A stretch of 64,000 bases of DNA from Polytrichum commune. Lineage: Eukaryota > Streptophyta > Polytrichopsida > Polytrichales > Polytrichaceae. How positions within the stretch are numbered: position 1 is the first letter of the stretch; each line of letters begins with the position of its first letter. Position numbers and translations under genes: made by a program. The notes under the pieces were generated by a model that did not search any database, was not told the origin of the DNA, and saw nothing but the letters and a program-made list of their open reading frames with translations. This document shows, piece by piece, positions 1 through 12,094 of the stretch. The DNA is taken from the NCBI GenBank assembly GCA_950295325.1, contig OX485807.1, positions 28,615,666-28,679,665 of the forward strand, in the 5' to 3' direction.

Positions 1-600
1 TATCAATAAGAGTTTTCAAAGAATCATTTCTTTGATTCCACCCATTGATCCTCTAAGGACTTTCATCCCACTATGAATTGCTATGCTCCTAACATAATTA
101 AGACCTATAAGGCTTGCACTGCTATGCCCTTGATGGCCCTAGACCACACTATATTTTCTTGAGCCCTAAGACCAAACTTAAACTTGAAAAAGATTTAGTA
201 TGGGTTAGCAAGGTCCATGTAGGCCATAATACTTTGGGGTTACTAACAATAAGATTGACTAAGGATATCCCTAAACTAGTGGGGAAGAAAATTATGAACA
301 AATCTGGAAGGGGTACCACATTTGCAAGATTAATGCAAGCAACAATGCCAATGGAATATGGACTGAAAGTCACTAGACATCACAAATCAAAATCATATCT
401 AAGTAAGGGCTATATGTAATTTTAATTTTATGACTATCTAATGTAGTAACGTGTTGTTTGCTAGTGGGTGGCTTACATTCTTCTTGACATGTGATCAAGG
501 GAATCAGGATGCTTGGGGGCATGTGATACAACGCATTATTAGTGGGGAATGCAAGGGTGACCATGCATTGACTCATGATGAGGTAATCGTTTAGAGAGTT
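1..600. other. AT-rich stretch with one unrecognised ORF
   Basis: The plus strand is open for about 100 codons at 114-419, beginning at a TTG codon rather than ATG. The predicted peptide is basic and resembles no family I know. No splice context, promoter or repeat boundary is visible. It could be a fragment of a decayed mobile element or chance. I do not assign a function. Confidence 0.2.
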
Positions 601-849
601 TCAGACCTTATACCACTACGCTAGTTAACTATTTTAACTACTTTTCTTGTACTTGGTTTAGGGCATCACTATAGTTAACTAGACCACGAGGCCGATCCGA
701 TTGCTCATCACTATAGTTAACTATTGCACAACCTGGCCCGCTTCTGCAACCATTATAGTTAAATAGGTCCACGAGGCCGACCTGTTACCACACCACTATA
801 GTTAACTACGATGCCGACTCTCATCAGTAGGCTGCAAGAAAAAAATACC

Positions 850-915
850 AATGCCATCGAGGGACTCGAACCCAGACGAATCCACAACAAACAACCCAAC
901 TGAACCATTGCACAG
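850..915 (-). repeat. tRNA-related SINE head (Pol III A and B boxes)
   Basis: On the minus strand TGGTTCAGTTGG (896-907) fits the Pol III A-box consensus, and GGTTCGAGTCC (862-872) is an exact B box, about 24 bases downstream. The surrounding bases form the T loop, but the T-stem and acceptor stem pair poorly, so this is not a functional tRNA. A tRNA-derived SINE head or tRNA relic fits best. No clear A-rich tail or target duplication was found. Confidence 0.5.
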
Positions 916-1172
916 TGAAAGTCGATTTCCGGACGTTACCATGTTCGACCGATAATATGAATATAGAGTATCACCTTTTTAGCAATTCTAGTTCATATAA
1001 GCGTCACTTGCCTTTAGTACTGTCCCCGATAATTCGATTTCTTCAAATCTCAAGGTTCGGAGAGATACACAGAAAAGAACACAAAAGAGAACATGATTTG
1101 AATTAACAACGACACTGAAGTGAGATCAAAGAAACTCGAAAGTCAAAGTTGGCTCAGAGATCAGAGAATGTT

Positions 1173-1365
1173 GTCACGGAGTCGCGTAAGGCACGGGTGT
1201 CTGCATATTAGGGCACTTTGCCATATAGTTGCCCCACTATAGTTAACTATAGTTGTTAAGAAAGTTGGCAATTCCGTGACGGAGTCGCCTAAGGTAGGGA
1301 TATCTGCATTATTAGGGCACTATTACCATATAGTCCACCCACTATAATTAACTATAGTTAACTAA
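1173..1365. repeat. Local direct duplication (~85-90 bp, two copies)
   Basis: The segment running from GACGGAGTCGC through TAGGGCAC and CCATATAGT to ACTATAGTTAAC occurs at about 1173-1255 and again at 1275-1365 with scattered differences. Both copies follow an AAGTTGGC stretch. It looks like a tandem duplication inside the palindromic cluster. Confidence 0.6.
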
Positions 1366-1449
1366 CTATTTTGAGACAACTCTTCTCACACAACTATAGT
1401 TAACTAACATTTTTGAGGCGATGTTTCTCGCACCACTATACCCCATTTA

Positions 1450-3000
1450 GTGTAATTAGTGCCACTTTAGTGATGACTACGGGTTTAGTGGTATAAGGTT
1501 TGGAGAGTTTGTAGCCGATGAATGTATGGAAGATCATTGAGAATAATCACTAATAATATTATATGATTGAAGACATGTAGTGCATACACAAAGACATGCA
1601 TAACATTTGATGGAGGATTGATTTCAATTAGGAGTAACAACTTGATAGTCAAACTACAACTTAGCAAACCGATTTACAATTTAGCATATTGGTTACAATG
1701 CAATTATGCAAATGGAACCTTACATTAACATGATTCTTAACCAATAATACAAGTAAACAATATCTTTCAATACTTTCCTCATAATACATGGGTGCATTTT
1801 ATAATTTCCTTGTGTGCTCATATTCTTGGCCACATAAATCAATTCCATTTTAATGCATTCTAGTAGACAATGTGTGAGGCAATGGTTGTATGTATTATGC
1901 ATTTTCATGGATTGTTGTATCTTAGTTGAATGGCATGTGCATTTGAGTCTATGTCCATGTCCATACTTTTCAGTTAGTATGGAATTTTGTTTATAAATTT
2001 AGAGATTGGTTTCTGATTGAGCTAAAAGGCAATGCCAAAAAAACTTAATGTGGTGAAGTGCATCTAAACATGACGAAATTAAACATGATACAATCCATCT
2101 AAAGTTTGAAGTCATAACAAACCCTTCCATAAATTTGGATTAAAAAACAATATCCATCCAACTACCAAGGCATTATGTAAAAATTTAATGCACTAGCAGG
2201 TTTTGTAATGCATTACCAGTTCTCATAATGCACTCCATGATGGGGGGGGGGGGGGTACGTCGATTAATTGGAAAAATTAATTAAAAAAAGGCTAAACCTA
2301 AAATGCTTATCATATTTTGAACATGTAGTCCAATCTCTTTTAAACACGTGTGTTTCTAGTATTCAGTGTGTGGCTTTGAGAAAACAAAGTTAAAATACAA
2401 ACTAAACACCCAAAAATGTGACAAAACATGGATGCAAGAGGATTGAAAGAATGGCCTCTTCTACTGCAGTTTCAAAGTATAATGGTATGAGGTAATAAAA
2501 GGGAGCTACCATTGTAACTATAGTAACTTGTGGCCCAAATTGTTTTTTTATTAAAAAATGATTAAAGACTGCATTTCTTTGCCATGGCCCCCTGACTTTT
2601 GCTTCTTTTGCCTCTCTCACCGCAAAACATGTTGGACCATGACAATAGATAAAGTAGGCTTGAAAATAGGCTATGCCTAGTCGTCTGCGTAAATATATTT
2701 ACATAGATGATGCATTGTGCTCACAAATCATACATCCCATTTTTAATGATGGCTTATCTCTATGTGGACACAAGTGAACGCTATGGCTATCCTTATGAAA
2801 CTGTCATGAGCGAAGCCAAGGCTTTGAAGAAGATGGTCAATTAGTGCACAAACATAGAGGTGGTGTTTGCTTTCCAATTCTACAAGATGAACACATTCAA
2901 GGTTAGTAGAGAGGCTTGATACAAATTCAAATTTCACTGTAAAATCTTCCATCGTCAACTGAATGAAGTTTTTCAATTCCCACACCTTGTATCTATCGGT
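1450..3000. other. AT-rich intergenic DNA, no gene seen
   Basis: Only short unrelated open frames occur. A 14-base G run lies near 2242-2255. I see no conserved coding signal, TIR or tRNA. Confidence 0.5.
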
Positions 3001-3009
3001 TGTGTTTCA

Positions 3010-3605
3010 AAAGTCATTTGAAGTCGAGTTGAATTTACCCTCAAGTTGATGCACTATGAACTAGATGATTGTAACAATGAAAAACGTCTTAGAAAGCATA
3101 TAGAGTGGTGTCAAAAGTTTTTTGAGCTTAGTGGTAGTATGGTTGATGTTGCATACATGGATGAATTTGGTTTCAATTTACTTTTTCAAAAGTTGATTTG
3201 GAAGGGCTCATCGAGGGCAAAGATGCCAACAAATTTGTCCAACTTAAAGGGGTTGAAATTTATCTTTGGTGGTTGCAGCTGGTTGTGAAGGAATCATTGC
3301 ACACAATGTCACACTTGGTGTTACAATACATACAAGTTCTTAGAATTCATTCAAACCAAGGTCATTCGCAACCTTCATAGACAAAAGCCATTTGAAATAC
3401 TTTTGAAGATGTTGGACACATCCACTTCCGTTTGCCATCATATAGTCCATTTCTCAATGTTGCATAATGGGTATATGGACACATCAAAAGCCATCTCCGA
3501 TAAAATGATCTCCAAAATCAACAAAGATTTTTTGGTCACATTAATGATGACGTACAAGCAATCACTACATATATACATGCTCTAGGGTTGGATAAGAGAT
3601 GTCAA
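3010..3605 (+). pseudogene. Dead IS630/Tc1-mariner-type DDE transposase fragment
   Basis: At 3046-3288 the plus strand encodes a stretch containing VAYMDEFGFNL, the hallmark of the first catalytic Asp region of IS630/Tc1-like transposases. A second frame continues with remnants of the EGIIAHNVTLG-type strand. From about 3430 a third frame reads SYSPFLNVA, a stop, then WVYGHIKSHLR, matching the family signature around the last catalytic acid (YSP.LN..E..W...K). The acidic codon itself is TAA. At least two frameshifts and several stops make it non-functional. The N-terminal DNA-binding region and the inverted repeats were not located. Confidence 0.7.
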
Positions 3606-4579
3606 TCAAAATTTTGTTAGAGCTAGTTGTGGGGAGTGATTAGGAGAATCTTAATACATGATGTACCGTTCTTTGTGAAATAAAGTTATATAATTCATGA
3701 AATTATTATTTTTTAATTATGAATATAGGTGCCAAATCATGAAATTGTTCACAACATGTATTGAAATTGGTTGAAAGCTGGAGCTAAATTGGTTATCTAT
3801 ATAGTGAACTTGGTTCACGATTCCAATGAAATTGGTAGAACATATTGAGAAATTTTTGTAGATCATGAAATTGAGTGTGCACTTCTATGAATTCATCTTA
3901 CCAAAGGAGTAGTTAGGGGGAGGGTTACATTCAAGTACATATAATTTGTTGATTGGTGAGTATATCATGTTTGGATTGGTTCATGTTTTGTTGTGATCTC
4001 ACTTGTAAAAAATGGTGGAAACTACACAAAATTTAGAAGAACATATAATATGTGAGGGTACATCAAAGACAACAACAATCATAAAATAAAAAAGATGTAG
4101 ACAAATTGTGACTATGGAACATTTAGCTAGACTTACTTAGTCCATAGACAACTAGGAGTGACAACTAGGGGGACTCTATGTTTTACAAACAACATCATAA
4201 TATACAACTAACTGATGGATTGCACACAAAACTATTTCCCGACTATGAGCATCATCATCACCAAGGGCCAAGATTCGGTCACGCCCAACCACCAATGTGC
4301 ATTATAGGGTGAAGATTTACCGATTACACCCACCGACTCATTAAACCACCGAGTAAACCACTATCAACTTGTAGTTTCACAACGGTTTGGGACCTCAAGT
4401 GACTTGTTAAAGCACATCCAATTCTAATTCCCAAATTATGTGCCTTTAATGCATCGCCCCTTGCCATGTCTTGAAATTGGTAGGATTCAAACTCATTGTT
4501 CCAAATAACCCAAAGAATTATAATACATGTGAAGCAATCTAATTGCAATATCAACCACACACCAACAACAAGCCTATTA
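3606..4579. other. AT-rich DNA without recognisable gene
   Basis: No family-level coding signal is visible in any frame. It may include the 3' remainder of the adjacent dead transposon, but no terminal repeat could be paired. Confidence 0.4.
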
Positions 4580-4801
4580 GACTACACTAGTTTTGTATTT
4601 AATGTCACATACACAGTGCTATGAATAACTATTTACTATACATCTTTTTTTTGCCAAAAAAGGTCAAATTGGTTGTTTGGACATTATAGAACATTAACAT
4701 CTTTACTTGGTTTAATCTTACGTTACTACCATTGTGTAAAAAACATAGCACTGTGCAACTCCAAATAGTAAGTGACATTAAATACAACATTTAGTGTAGT
4801 C
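4580..4801. mobile_element. MITE with ~30 bp terminal inverted repeats
   Basis: The left end GACTACACTAG followed by TGTATTTAATGTCAC (4580-4608) is inverted at the right end (4771-4801). The inner parts also pair (CACAGTGCTATG near 4611-4623 against its complement near 4742-4755), so the whole 222 bp can fold into a hairpin. It has no coding capacity. A clean target duplication is not evident, so the superfamily is open. Confidence 0.6.
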
Positions 4802-4894
4802 CTACCCCAAGTTGTAATACCACTGCCTACCAAACATTGATACGCTCCAAACAACCTCACCACTAGAACCCAACATTTTTCCTTTTTAATTGCA

Positions 4895-5195
4895 CCCATA
4901 CCCAGACCATGCCCACCCATGCCCACCCACGCCCCACCCACGCCCACCCATGCTATTCAAATTGTGCCCATGTATTCAAAAATTGTGTAATGTGTATTGT
5001 GTAATTGTGTAATGTGTCTTGTATGATTGTGTAATTGTGCCCCACCCATGCCCACCCATTGTAATATCAAACCCATGCCCACCCATGAACAATAATATCG
5101 CAGCCATGCCCACCCATGCCCACCCATGAACATTAATATTGCACCCATGCCCACCCAAAACCCATGGGCATGGGCATGGGTATGGGCACCCAATG
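4895..5195. repeat. GCCCACCCAT minisatellite with an inverted end
   Basis: The decamer-like unit GCCCACCCAT and the longer unit containing ATGAACA.TAATAT recur from 4905 to 5155. They are followed directly by complementary units GGGCATGGGCATGGG at about 5164-5190. The stretch TGTGTAATTGTGTAATGTGT at about 4984-5035 is a second short tandem. Open frames here are products of the repeat. Confidence 0.7.
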
Positions 5196-5199
5196 TAGG

Positions 5200-5985
5200 G
5201 CTCTGCTCACCACTAAACCAATGTGTTTCATTTGCCAACACCTACCAAGGGGCCCAGGAAAAAACTTGCCCCAACTATAAGTTTGTTGTTGATTCATTCA
5301 AATTTGATATCACTAACATTGTGTATAGTATTTAGTGTCACTAACCCTATTTTGAGACATATGCTAGGTTACACTAATGATCAACAACTTTACCAATAGT
5401 GTCACCTCATGACATTGGACATTCAAGTGCACTTACCAATATCTTGGCATGAGCATGCTCAATAATACTTGAGGTGTTATGCCTATGTTATGGTCTACAA
5501 GTTAACTTAAGTGTACACAAATGACAGTTGGCATTAACATGCTCAAGATTATCTTCCTCTGGCATGCTAAATGTAAACACATGACATAGTTGGTGACCCA
5601 ACTGGTCATAACTTAGTGCTCCTTCAATTTGTCTGCTGTTGATATTAATTACCACGCCTCTGGTGATATTAATGTTCATTGCTGACAGAGCTTTGAATTT
5701 TGAGTTTGTATTAGAAGTCCTCATTGTGTATGAAATGGATAGTAAAAAACCCTTCTCATGCTAAAAGCCCACCTCAAAAGGACTATTTTCCAAGTTTCCT
5801 CTTTGAAATTAGAATTCTCCATGCAAAGTCAAAATGTCTGGCAGTGGTGGAGCAATTCCACAACACTGCAGAATACTTCAAGACAAGAATTACATTCTCA
5901 GCTCAACATAAGAACTCTGACAAACAATAAAACAAAATACCTGATCTTCAATACCGCCGTCATAATCGTTCAACAACATAGAACA
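5200..5985. other. AT-rich DNA between minisatellite and WDR26 pseudogene
   Basis: No gene is recognised. Short frames at 5488-5724 (minus) and 5724-5991 (plus) lack family features. Confidence 0.4.
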
Positions 5986-5989
5986 GACT

Positions 5990-8900
5990 AGCAGGACTCT
6001 CTTCCTTTGGAGGAAAACACGAAGAACCCAAGAAACTACAACACCGAGTATTTTCAGCAAACTATACAAGGTTGAGGCTGTGGCCAGTCACAAACCATAC
6101 CAGCACACTGAACCTCACCATCATTATATTAAACATTCTGACATACCTGAACATTACATTTAAACCTTGCACTAAATCTACAAGACATGCGGAAGAATCT
6201 CTGCATATGATTACATCACCACATGCAGAAGAATCAGTGGTGGGAGGATCAAATGTACAAATCAGAAACGAACTCAATGCTGAGCCCCTACACTGACAAG
6301 ATCATCAACAGTACTGATTGTCTGTAATTGGATGAAAGGGTCTCAGAATTTCCAACAGGTCTCTAGTCCCACCATTTATTAAATGATCAAAACCATTCAA
6401 TGAGCCTGCAGCTTTTTCATGACTCTTTTTGGGCTCTGGCCTGCTTTGTAAACCCTAGATTTGAATGTTGTGGTCATCACTTGCTGACCTGAAGACATGG
6501 GGATTCACTGGGTTCCAGTTTACGCCGTTCACCGCACCTAAATGGTCTAGCAATACCTCAAGCAGCTCACCATTCCCCCTATGCCACATGTGTGCCTGCA
6601 CTCCCACAACCAGAAACTTCATTATCCTTTCCACTGATTTACCTCTAAAGCCCTTCTGCACAGGAGAAACTGATGTATGCTTCAAGTGCAAACAAATACA
6701 GTCCTATTCCCAGTTTAGCCCATGAGGAAAAGAAAGGTGCGATGACAGCGACAGTAAGAAGAGGCTCCAATAAGCAGAAGCATCCAAGACCACCTTCAGC
6801 AACAAGAAAGATGAAAAAATGAACAAAACCTAACAGATTTACTGAAGGCCTGGTTGATGCTGACAATCCATGAATTCTAGAAAGAGTCAGGTCATTGCTA
6901 ACTTTGGAGTAAAAAAAATTTGCAAACCTACAGCCAAGAGTAGGATGAAGAAAACAAACCTGTGAATCTTCATTCCCACTGATAGTGAATGGATGATGAA
7001 CGCATGGTTAAATCCACCAAATCAAGACCAAATGACATATCGCCCTTGCCGATGCCCTCTAAACTTCAAAGGTAGTTTAGAGTTGGCTAGAATATCCAAC
7101 AAGTGAATTTCCTCACTCAGCAGATTCCCCAATGAGCAGCTTCATCATTACCGAATTGAAGTGAAGTTATTGGTCTCTCATCCTCAGTCACCCGGTTAGT
7201 TCTCTCCTCCAAGTTGTGAACGCAGATCTCCTTGTGAGCGGATATACTCATCTACAGTTAACCAGAATTGTCGTAAGTATCTACGCTGTAATCTCTATCA
7301 CTCAAGCCAGCACCGGCAGCAGCCATCTTGTTTCAAAGTTTGAAGTCAAGCAATCTGTTCTCCACAGACCACGAATAGCAGAAGCCGTGGTCTTCATACA
7401 GAAACTTCTCTTACATGTCCAAGCCAATGTGCAAAGAGGAAGAATATCCATTCTCTGCTGTATTAGCATATCGTTTCATCAGATGGTATATTGATGAGAA
7501 GTATTTCACTTTCAAGTCTTGGATCTCACCCAAAGAAAAACTGGAACGTCCTCTGCAACACTTTTCGGCAACATAAGATTGGACAAAATAATACTTCGTC
7601 CAAGTATTGCGCAGCAACCACTACAAGATATTTGTTCATTTTCAATTTCCTCTAGCCCACTCTAAATTATCGAGTTTTGAGGTGCATCCCATGATTTTAT
7701 AAAACTTACCATGGGACTTCCATCTGTAATGATAAGCATATATTAATTCGAGGTGTACAGGCACCCTTCAAGCCTCCAACTCAGTTCCCTGGAAGCCATT
7801 GATAGGCCACATGGAATTGTTCATGGGAAAGGCAGCAACAATTTACTTGCAAGGTCTCCGTTGCTTTCGTGTACAGCGATGGTCTGTATATAGTGACAAT
7901 GCGTGATCCGTAGAATTATGGAACACGCACGATTCCCGCTGCACTTCAAGTGCCTGCTCTACAAGGTGCTCTAACCTCTTCTCTGGAACCATGATTGACG
8001 GTGGAAGCAACTGCTGCAACTCTTCCAGTAACCTCTGTCGAGACTCTTGCCCGGCACCCTCCCATTCAACGCTCTCCAAAAGAACTTCGGATGAGGAACA
8101 CAAAGTGAAGCTGGCCAGCTGGTGAACTCTGCGAATATTTATACCTAGAGGTGTAATTTCCGTCCGCAAGGTTTTCAACCCTCCGATAGTATCACCGCTC
8201 TCTAGGGACTCCAGAAACTTCTGCTGCAATATCAGGAAAGATGCTGACTTAAGGATTTCCTCCTCCGATATGTCAAGCTTCGCCAAGGTCGCCACACTTT
8301 CGTCCCACCGCCCTGCCAGAACATCCTCCCGAAACTTTGTCACCACCGGTGACTGCAACCGAATCCCCGATTCTTCTTCTAGCGTTGCACCTGCTTGGTG
8401 GTAGCCCAGAGCAAACAGCGCTTGCACAATAATTCTAACAAACTCCACCTTGCGTATTTGACCTTGAGACCCAACTGTTTCGCCATCGTTGGCAGGCAAA
8501 TCTCTAGCCATGAGGGCGGCGGACCCCGTGGCTGCAACACCGTTCTGAAACCCCTCCAAAGCAATTTTAGGGTTAGGATTTGACAGCTTCAGTCGTTTCA
8601 ATGGGGGTTGCCCAACGTCGCTATCTCCTCCCATTTGAAGCAACCTAATGGCTAGCCCATAAATAAATAGGCAACCGAGCAGGAGGCGAATTTGGCCAGA
8701 TGTCTTCACATAATCCCGAAGGTAGGTCGTATCCACACATCTGAGATGCCCTTCCCCGATTCCAATTCGCATTAACACCACCCTTCATCAGCCACCCCCA
8801 TTCACATCATGATGAAACTTGCACCCTAGGATATCCCAACACCGTTCACACGAAACGGACTTTTGATTACCGAAAAGCAATGTATCGCTTCGTTAAGATA

Positions 8901-9190
8901 AGGGCAGAGCTGCCGCCATACAACCCTAGGGCAGAAAATAATCCTGTGCAGACAATCATTGGCTCAAGTTCCAAAAAGAAAGCTCAAGTATATTGGACCT
9001 CCGAATTCAAGATTGAGGCACACAGCACCAGAACAATTTGCATCTTCGTGACTACGCCATTCCTCAAGAAAATCCCACGCCCTCTCATTGGAACTCCCTC
9101 CTCATTCCCCCATCCAAACGCCTCAATTCTAGGGTTCGAACTTCGTAGCGTTGCCGCTCAGCGGCCAAACCTCATCGACAGACCCAACAA
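5990..9190 (-). repeat. Inverted segmental duplicate of the WDR26 locus
   Basis: The minus strand here matches the plus strand of about 47630-51950 over the 5' flank, exons and 3' flank. Examples are the 3' region at 6060-6300 against 51660-51860, and the 5' flank at 8800-9190 against 47640-48290, including the shared CGAACCCTAGAATTGAGGC at the far end. The duplicate is about 1.1 kb shorter because an internal exon block is missing. The similarity is old enough for many substitutions and small gaps. Confidence 0.85.
6320..8634 (-). pseudogene. WDR26: WDR26-like pseudogene, exons 2-3 missing
   Basis: The first exon begins with ATG at 8634 and keeps the LisH/CTLH half ([25 protein letters not shown]). 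Near 7870-7880 a deletion of about 7 nt relative to the intact copy shifts the frame just before the exon end. The next recognisable block (7709-7793) corresponds to exon 4 of the intact gene, so exons 2 and 3 (the first WD40 repeats) are gone. Exon 5 is recognisable at about 6960-7249 with many substitutions. Exon 6 begins at 6595 and ends early because the Trp codon of IRIWGL is TAG. It cannot make a complete beta-propeller. Confidence 0.9.
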
Positions 9191-9199
9191 TATCACAGG

Positions 9200-9770
9200 A
9201 CGTCATTTGTCGTTTCCGTAAAACCCTGGCTGGTTTTCTTCTTTGATTTTTAAGGAACCTTATTAACCCCTAAATCCCTGCCCCTAAATGTCAAAGCACC
9301 ATATGAGTCATTTTTGTTCATTTAAAGGAGCGCAAATTTCTAAAGTAAAAACCTACATACGTACTACACAAATGCATATTGAACCTATAACCAAACTTTC
9401 AACATTAGTTATGAATTTTTGCATGTAAACAAGATACTTTTGAAAATAATATACAAAATTTCATCCAAATTTTTATGTGTGGTGGAGACAATATGTGTTC
9501 GTTAATAGGTAAGAAAAATCAAATGAAAAAGTTACAAGAGGCACATGATTGCAGCATCCCTAGAATTTGGTTCATATTTTGGGCACTTAATTTTCAATTT
9601 TCTCAATGATGTTGAAATTTACAAATTAGGTATTATTCTCAATTTCAGTAATCAAAAGATGCACCGTATCCTAACTTACACATCTTGTGAAAGGAGTATC
9701 TTTAACATAGGTATGGAAATTGTTGATTTGGCCCTTTGACCAAAAATCAACCACCTCATGGTCGCTCATG
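9200..9770. other. AT-rich intergenic DNA
   Basis: No coding or RNA gene is recognised. Confidence 0.4.
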
Positions 9771-10500
9771 CATTTAAGAGTTAAAGTACGTGGGCTCTCA
9801 ATGTATGGCCATATACATAATTTACACATGATTCATTGAGTTTGTAAATCACATTGTCTTATGTTAAGGAGAAGATAAGGATTTATTTATTTATTTTTAT
9901 ACTAGACATTGATGATTGAAATACAATATTTGTATTTGCATCCAAAGGCATCCAAGCCACATATTTGACCTTAAATATTCAATAGCTTCAAAGTGTTTAA
10001 CTTATTCAAATAATGCACTTGAAGATTAAGTTGATTTTAGACCAAGTCACTTTTGACTTGATTAGCTAACATGGAAAGTATGTAGCTCAAATATGCAATT
10101 TTTTTGCTCGGGGAGGTTCATTACAGTGTGTTAGACGCTTAGAGGTTAACTCTTAAAGGATGCAAGGTCTCAATATATACCTATCTACACAATTTATACA
10201 AGACACTCGAAGTTCATATGTTACATTTTTTTTATTTTTTTATTTTTTTTCATATGTGACATTGGTGATCAAAATCCAACATATGTATCTGCATCCAAGG
10301 GCACTCATATTGTGTTTTTGAAATTAAATCTTTAATAGGATCGAGATATTCAACCAATCATTAAGCACACTTGAATAGTAAGTGAATTCTAGATAGGTTA
10401 TTTTTATCACAATCTTTTTAAATGGAAATACATAGTTCAATTACATGGTTTTATGCATGGAGAGGCCCAATCTAAGTGTATTGGACGATTAAGGGTTAAA
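9771..10500. repeat. Diverged tandem duplication of a ~360 bp unit
   Basis: Two successive units (about 9771-10145 and 10146-10500) share the same order of landmarks: TTAA.AGTTAA.., TCTCAAT.TAT, ACA.AATTTA.ACA, a T-rich block, GACATTG.TGAT, GTAT.TGCATCCAA.GGCA, AATGGAAA, and GGGGAGG or GGAGAGG before GTGT.TT.GACG. Divergence is high. No protein is encoded. Confidence 0.5.
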
Positions 10501-11467
10501 AAGTGGAAGGGGTTGGCTTAACTCCACAAGGAATACATTAAGCATAAGAGGAGTGTCCACGGTAAGAACAAACGGGATGGGTTTAGGATCAAATATAAAG
10601 GTTTGGGAATGCATGGATTTCATGCATGAAAATGATAGCTCCCTTGGGCATTTCTAAAATTCTAGATTTGGGAACTCATGATCCCAACCTTGTTCCCAAA
10701 TCCTTTAATCCACAAATGCCCTCTTCAACTATACTCCTCCTACTCATACAATGCCAATTCAATATCCAATAATGAATGAATACAAGCTTCACCGTCATGG
10801 AATAAGAAAATTTGTGCAATCCCAAGTTCTCGAACATCTTGGACTCATCATGACTTTCAATTATGGAGAACTAAAAGAAAAAATGTCCATTACACCATAG
10901 TTGATTTTCAAGAGAGACTACAAATAAGAATGAAAACCACTCCCAATGGTTTCACTTGTTTTTGGTGTGGGGGTGAGTGTCGCGCACCTCTCCATGAGGA
11001 GTGTCCACAACATCATGGGCACAATGGGGACCCTGGAGTGACACCCGAGACTTGTGGCGCCATAGGTGAGAGGACCCAAGTGATCCTAATGTGGGTGAGG
11101 GCCCTGGGGGTTGAGAATGCCTCCCACTCACAGAGACTAAGAGTCACGAGGGTAAGGTCATCAACATTGATTAACTTACGGCATTTGGATTCTAGAATGC
11201 TCAAGGACACCCCAATCGGAGGTGTGAGCTAGGAGATGTGTCAATTTGAGTGGGGCGTTGCCTAAGGACAACATTAAGCACTCCAGGATGCACTGTGGTG
11301 GGACATCACTGACTTTGGAGTGGTGCCCAAGATTACCGAGGTTATAATAGCCATAACTTCTGCAATACTTCCATAAGTGAGGTAAGTGAGGAGTTTATCA
11401 ACATCTACGTGAAGAGTAAATGACAATGGACTAATCACTCAATGAAATCATGGATCGAATGACAAAG
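10500..11467. other. Left flank of the gypsy element, no clear gene
   Basis: A 100-codon plus-strand frame at 10930-11232 contains a Cys/His-rich CFWCGGEC start but no complete zinc-binding pattern, so I leave it uncalled. Confidence 0.3.
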
Positions 11468-11471
11468 TTAT

Positions 11472-11986
11472 TGTCGTGTAAACTAAGATCGTTAAACACA
11501 ACAGATCGAGTGTCGTCATCAACATCAATTAGCAAAATAAACATAACAAACTAATATGCTAAACAACCACCTCTTCAAGAAACTAAGAAGTCTTCTTACA
11601 AAGCTTAAGAAACTTTAAAATTCACACACAAGAGTCAAGCTATCTCTCACTCCACAAAGGGAGAATCCAAGAGTGCAAGTGATGGAGAAAAAATGCAAAG
11701 GCTTTACTCATGATCTACTATACCATAGCCATAAGATAACAACAACAAGCTCTCTCTCTCTCAAAAAACACTCACAAGACTTGACTTGACAACAATGGCA
11801 AGTCAAGATGCCTTCATCTCCACATAATCCCAATCTTATGTGGATTTCATCCATGGAGTGGATGAACAACTAACTAGGACTCCCAATGGAGTCCATAATC
11901 CATCCAAACATACATGGACTCCTAATGGAGTCCATTTACTCCTAATTTGACGTGACTTGGCCCCCGATGTCGCCTCACGTGATAGC
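11472..11986 (-). repeat. 3' LTR of the gypsy element (atypical structure)
   Basis: The core (11575-11982) matches 32793-33200 with 11 differences in 408 positions by my count, which marks it as the partner LTR. On the minus strand it begins near T(A/G)TCACGTGAGG. Beyond the core the 3' end is a 108 bp block (11472-11579) that the 5' LTR lacks. That block occurs again at 11987-12094, just inside the core, with two differences. The outer boundary is taken from the terminal GACA and the TTAT flank. Confidence 0.65.
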
Positions 11987-12094
11987 TGTCGTGTAAACTA
12001 AGATCGTTAAACACAACAGATCGAGTGTCGTCATCAACATCAATTAGCAAAATAAACATAGCAAATTAATATGCTAAACAACCACCTCTTCAAG
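11987..12094 (-). repeat. 108 bp block duplicated on both sides of the 3' LTR core
   Basis: It is nearly identical to 11472-11579 in the same orientation (two mismatches seen). On the minus strand it directly follows a G-rich purine tract (CTAGGGGGGG, about 12095-12105) that could serve as polypurine tract. Confidence 0.7.

Larger units (their letters stand above)
640..1450. repeat. Cluster of palindromic ATAGTTAACTAT motifs
   Basis: The motif CACTATAGTTAACTA, with the palindromic core TATAGTTAACTATA, recurs near 668, 709, 752 (variant), 790, 1231, 1339 (doubled) and 1390. The first copies alternate with a CCACGAGGCCGA-type segment. Irregular spacing argues against a simple satellite. It may be remains of several small palindromic elements. 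Confidence 0.6.

Noticed and set aside
850-915. Functional tRNA gene
   Set aside because: A and B boxes are good, but the acceptor stem and T-stem do not pair.
4957-5335. ORFs in the GCCCACCCAT region
   Set aside because: Products of a tandem repeat lacking internal stops.
10930-11232. Cys-rich ORF resembling a zinc knuckle
   Set aside because: CFWCGGEC lacks the full His/Cys spacing and has no flanking gag-like sequence.
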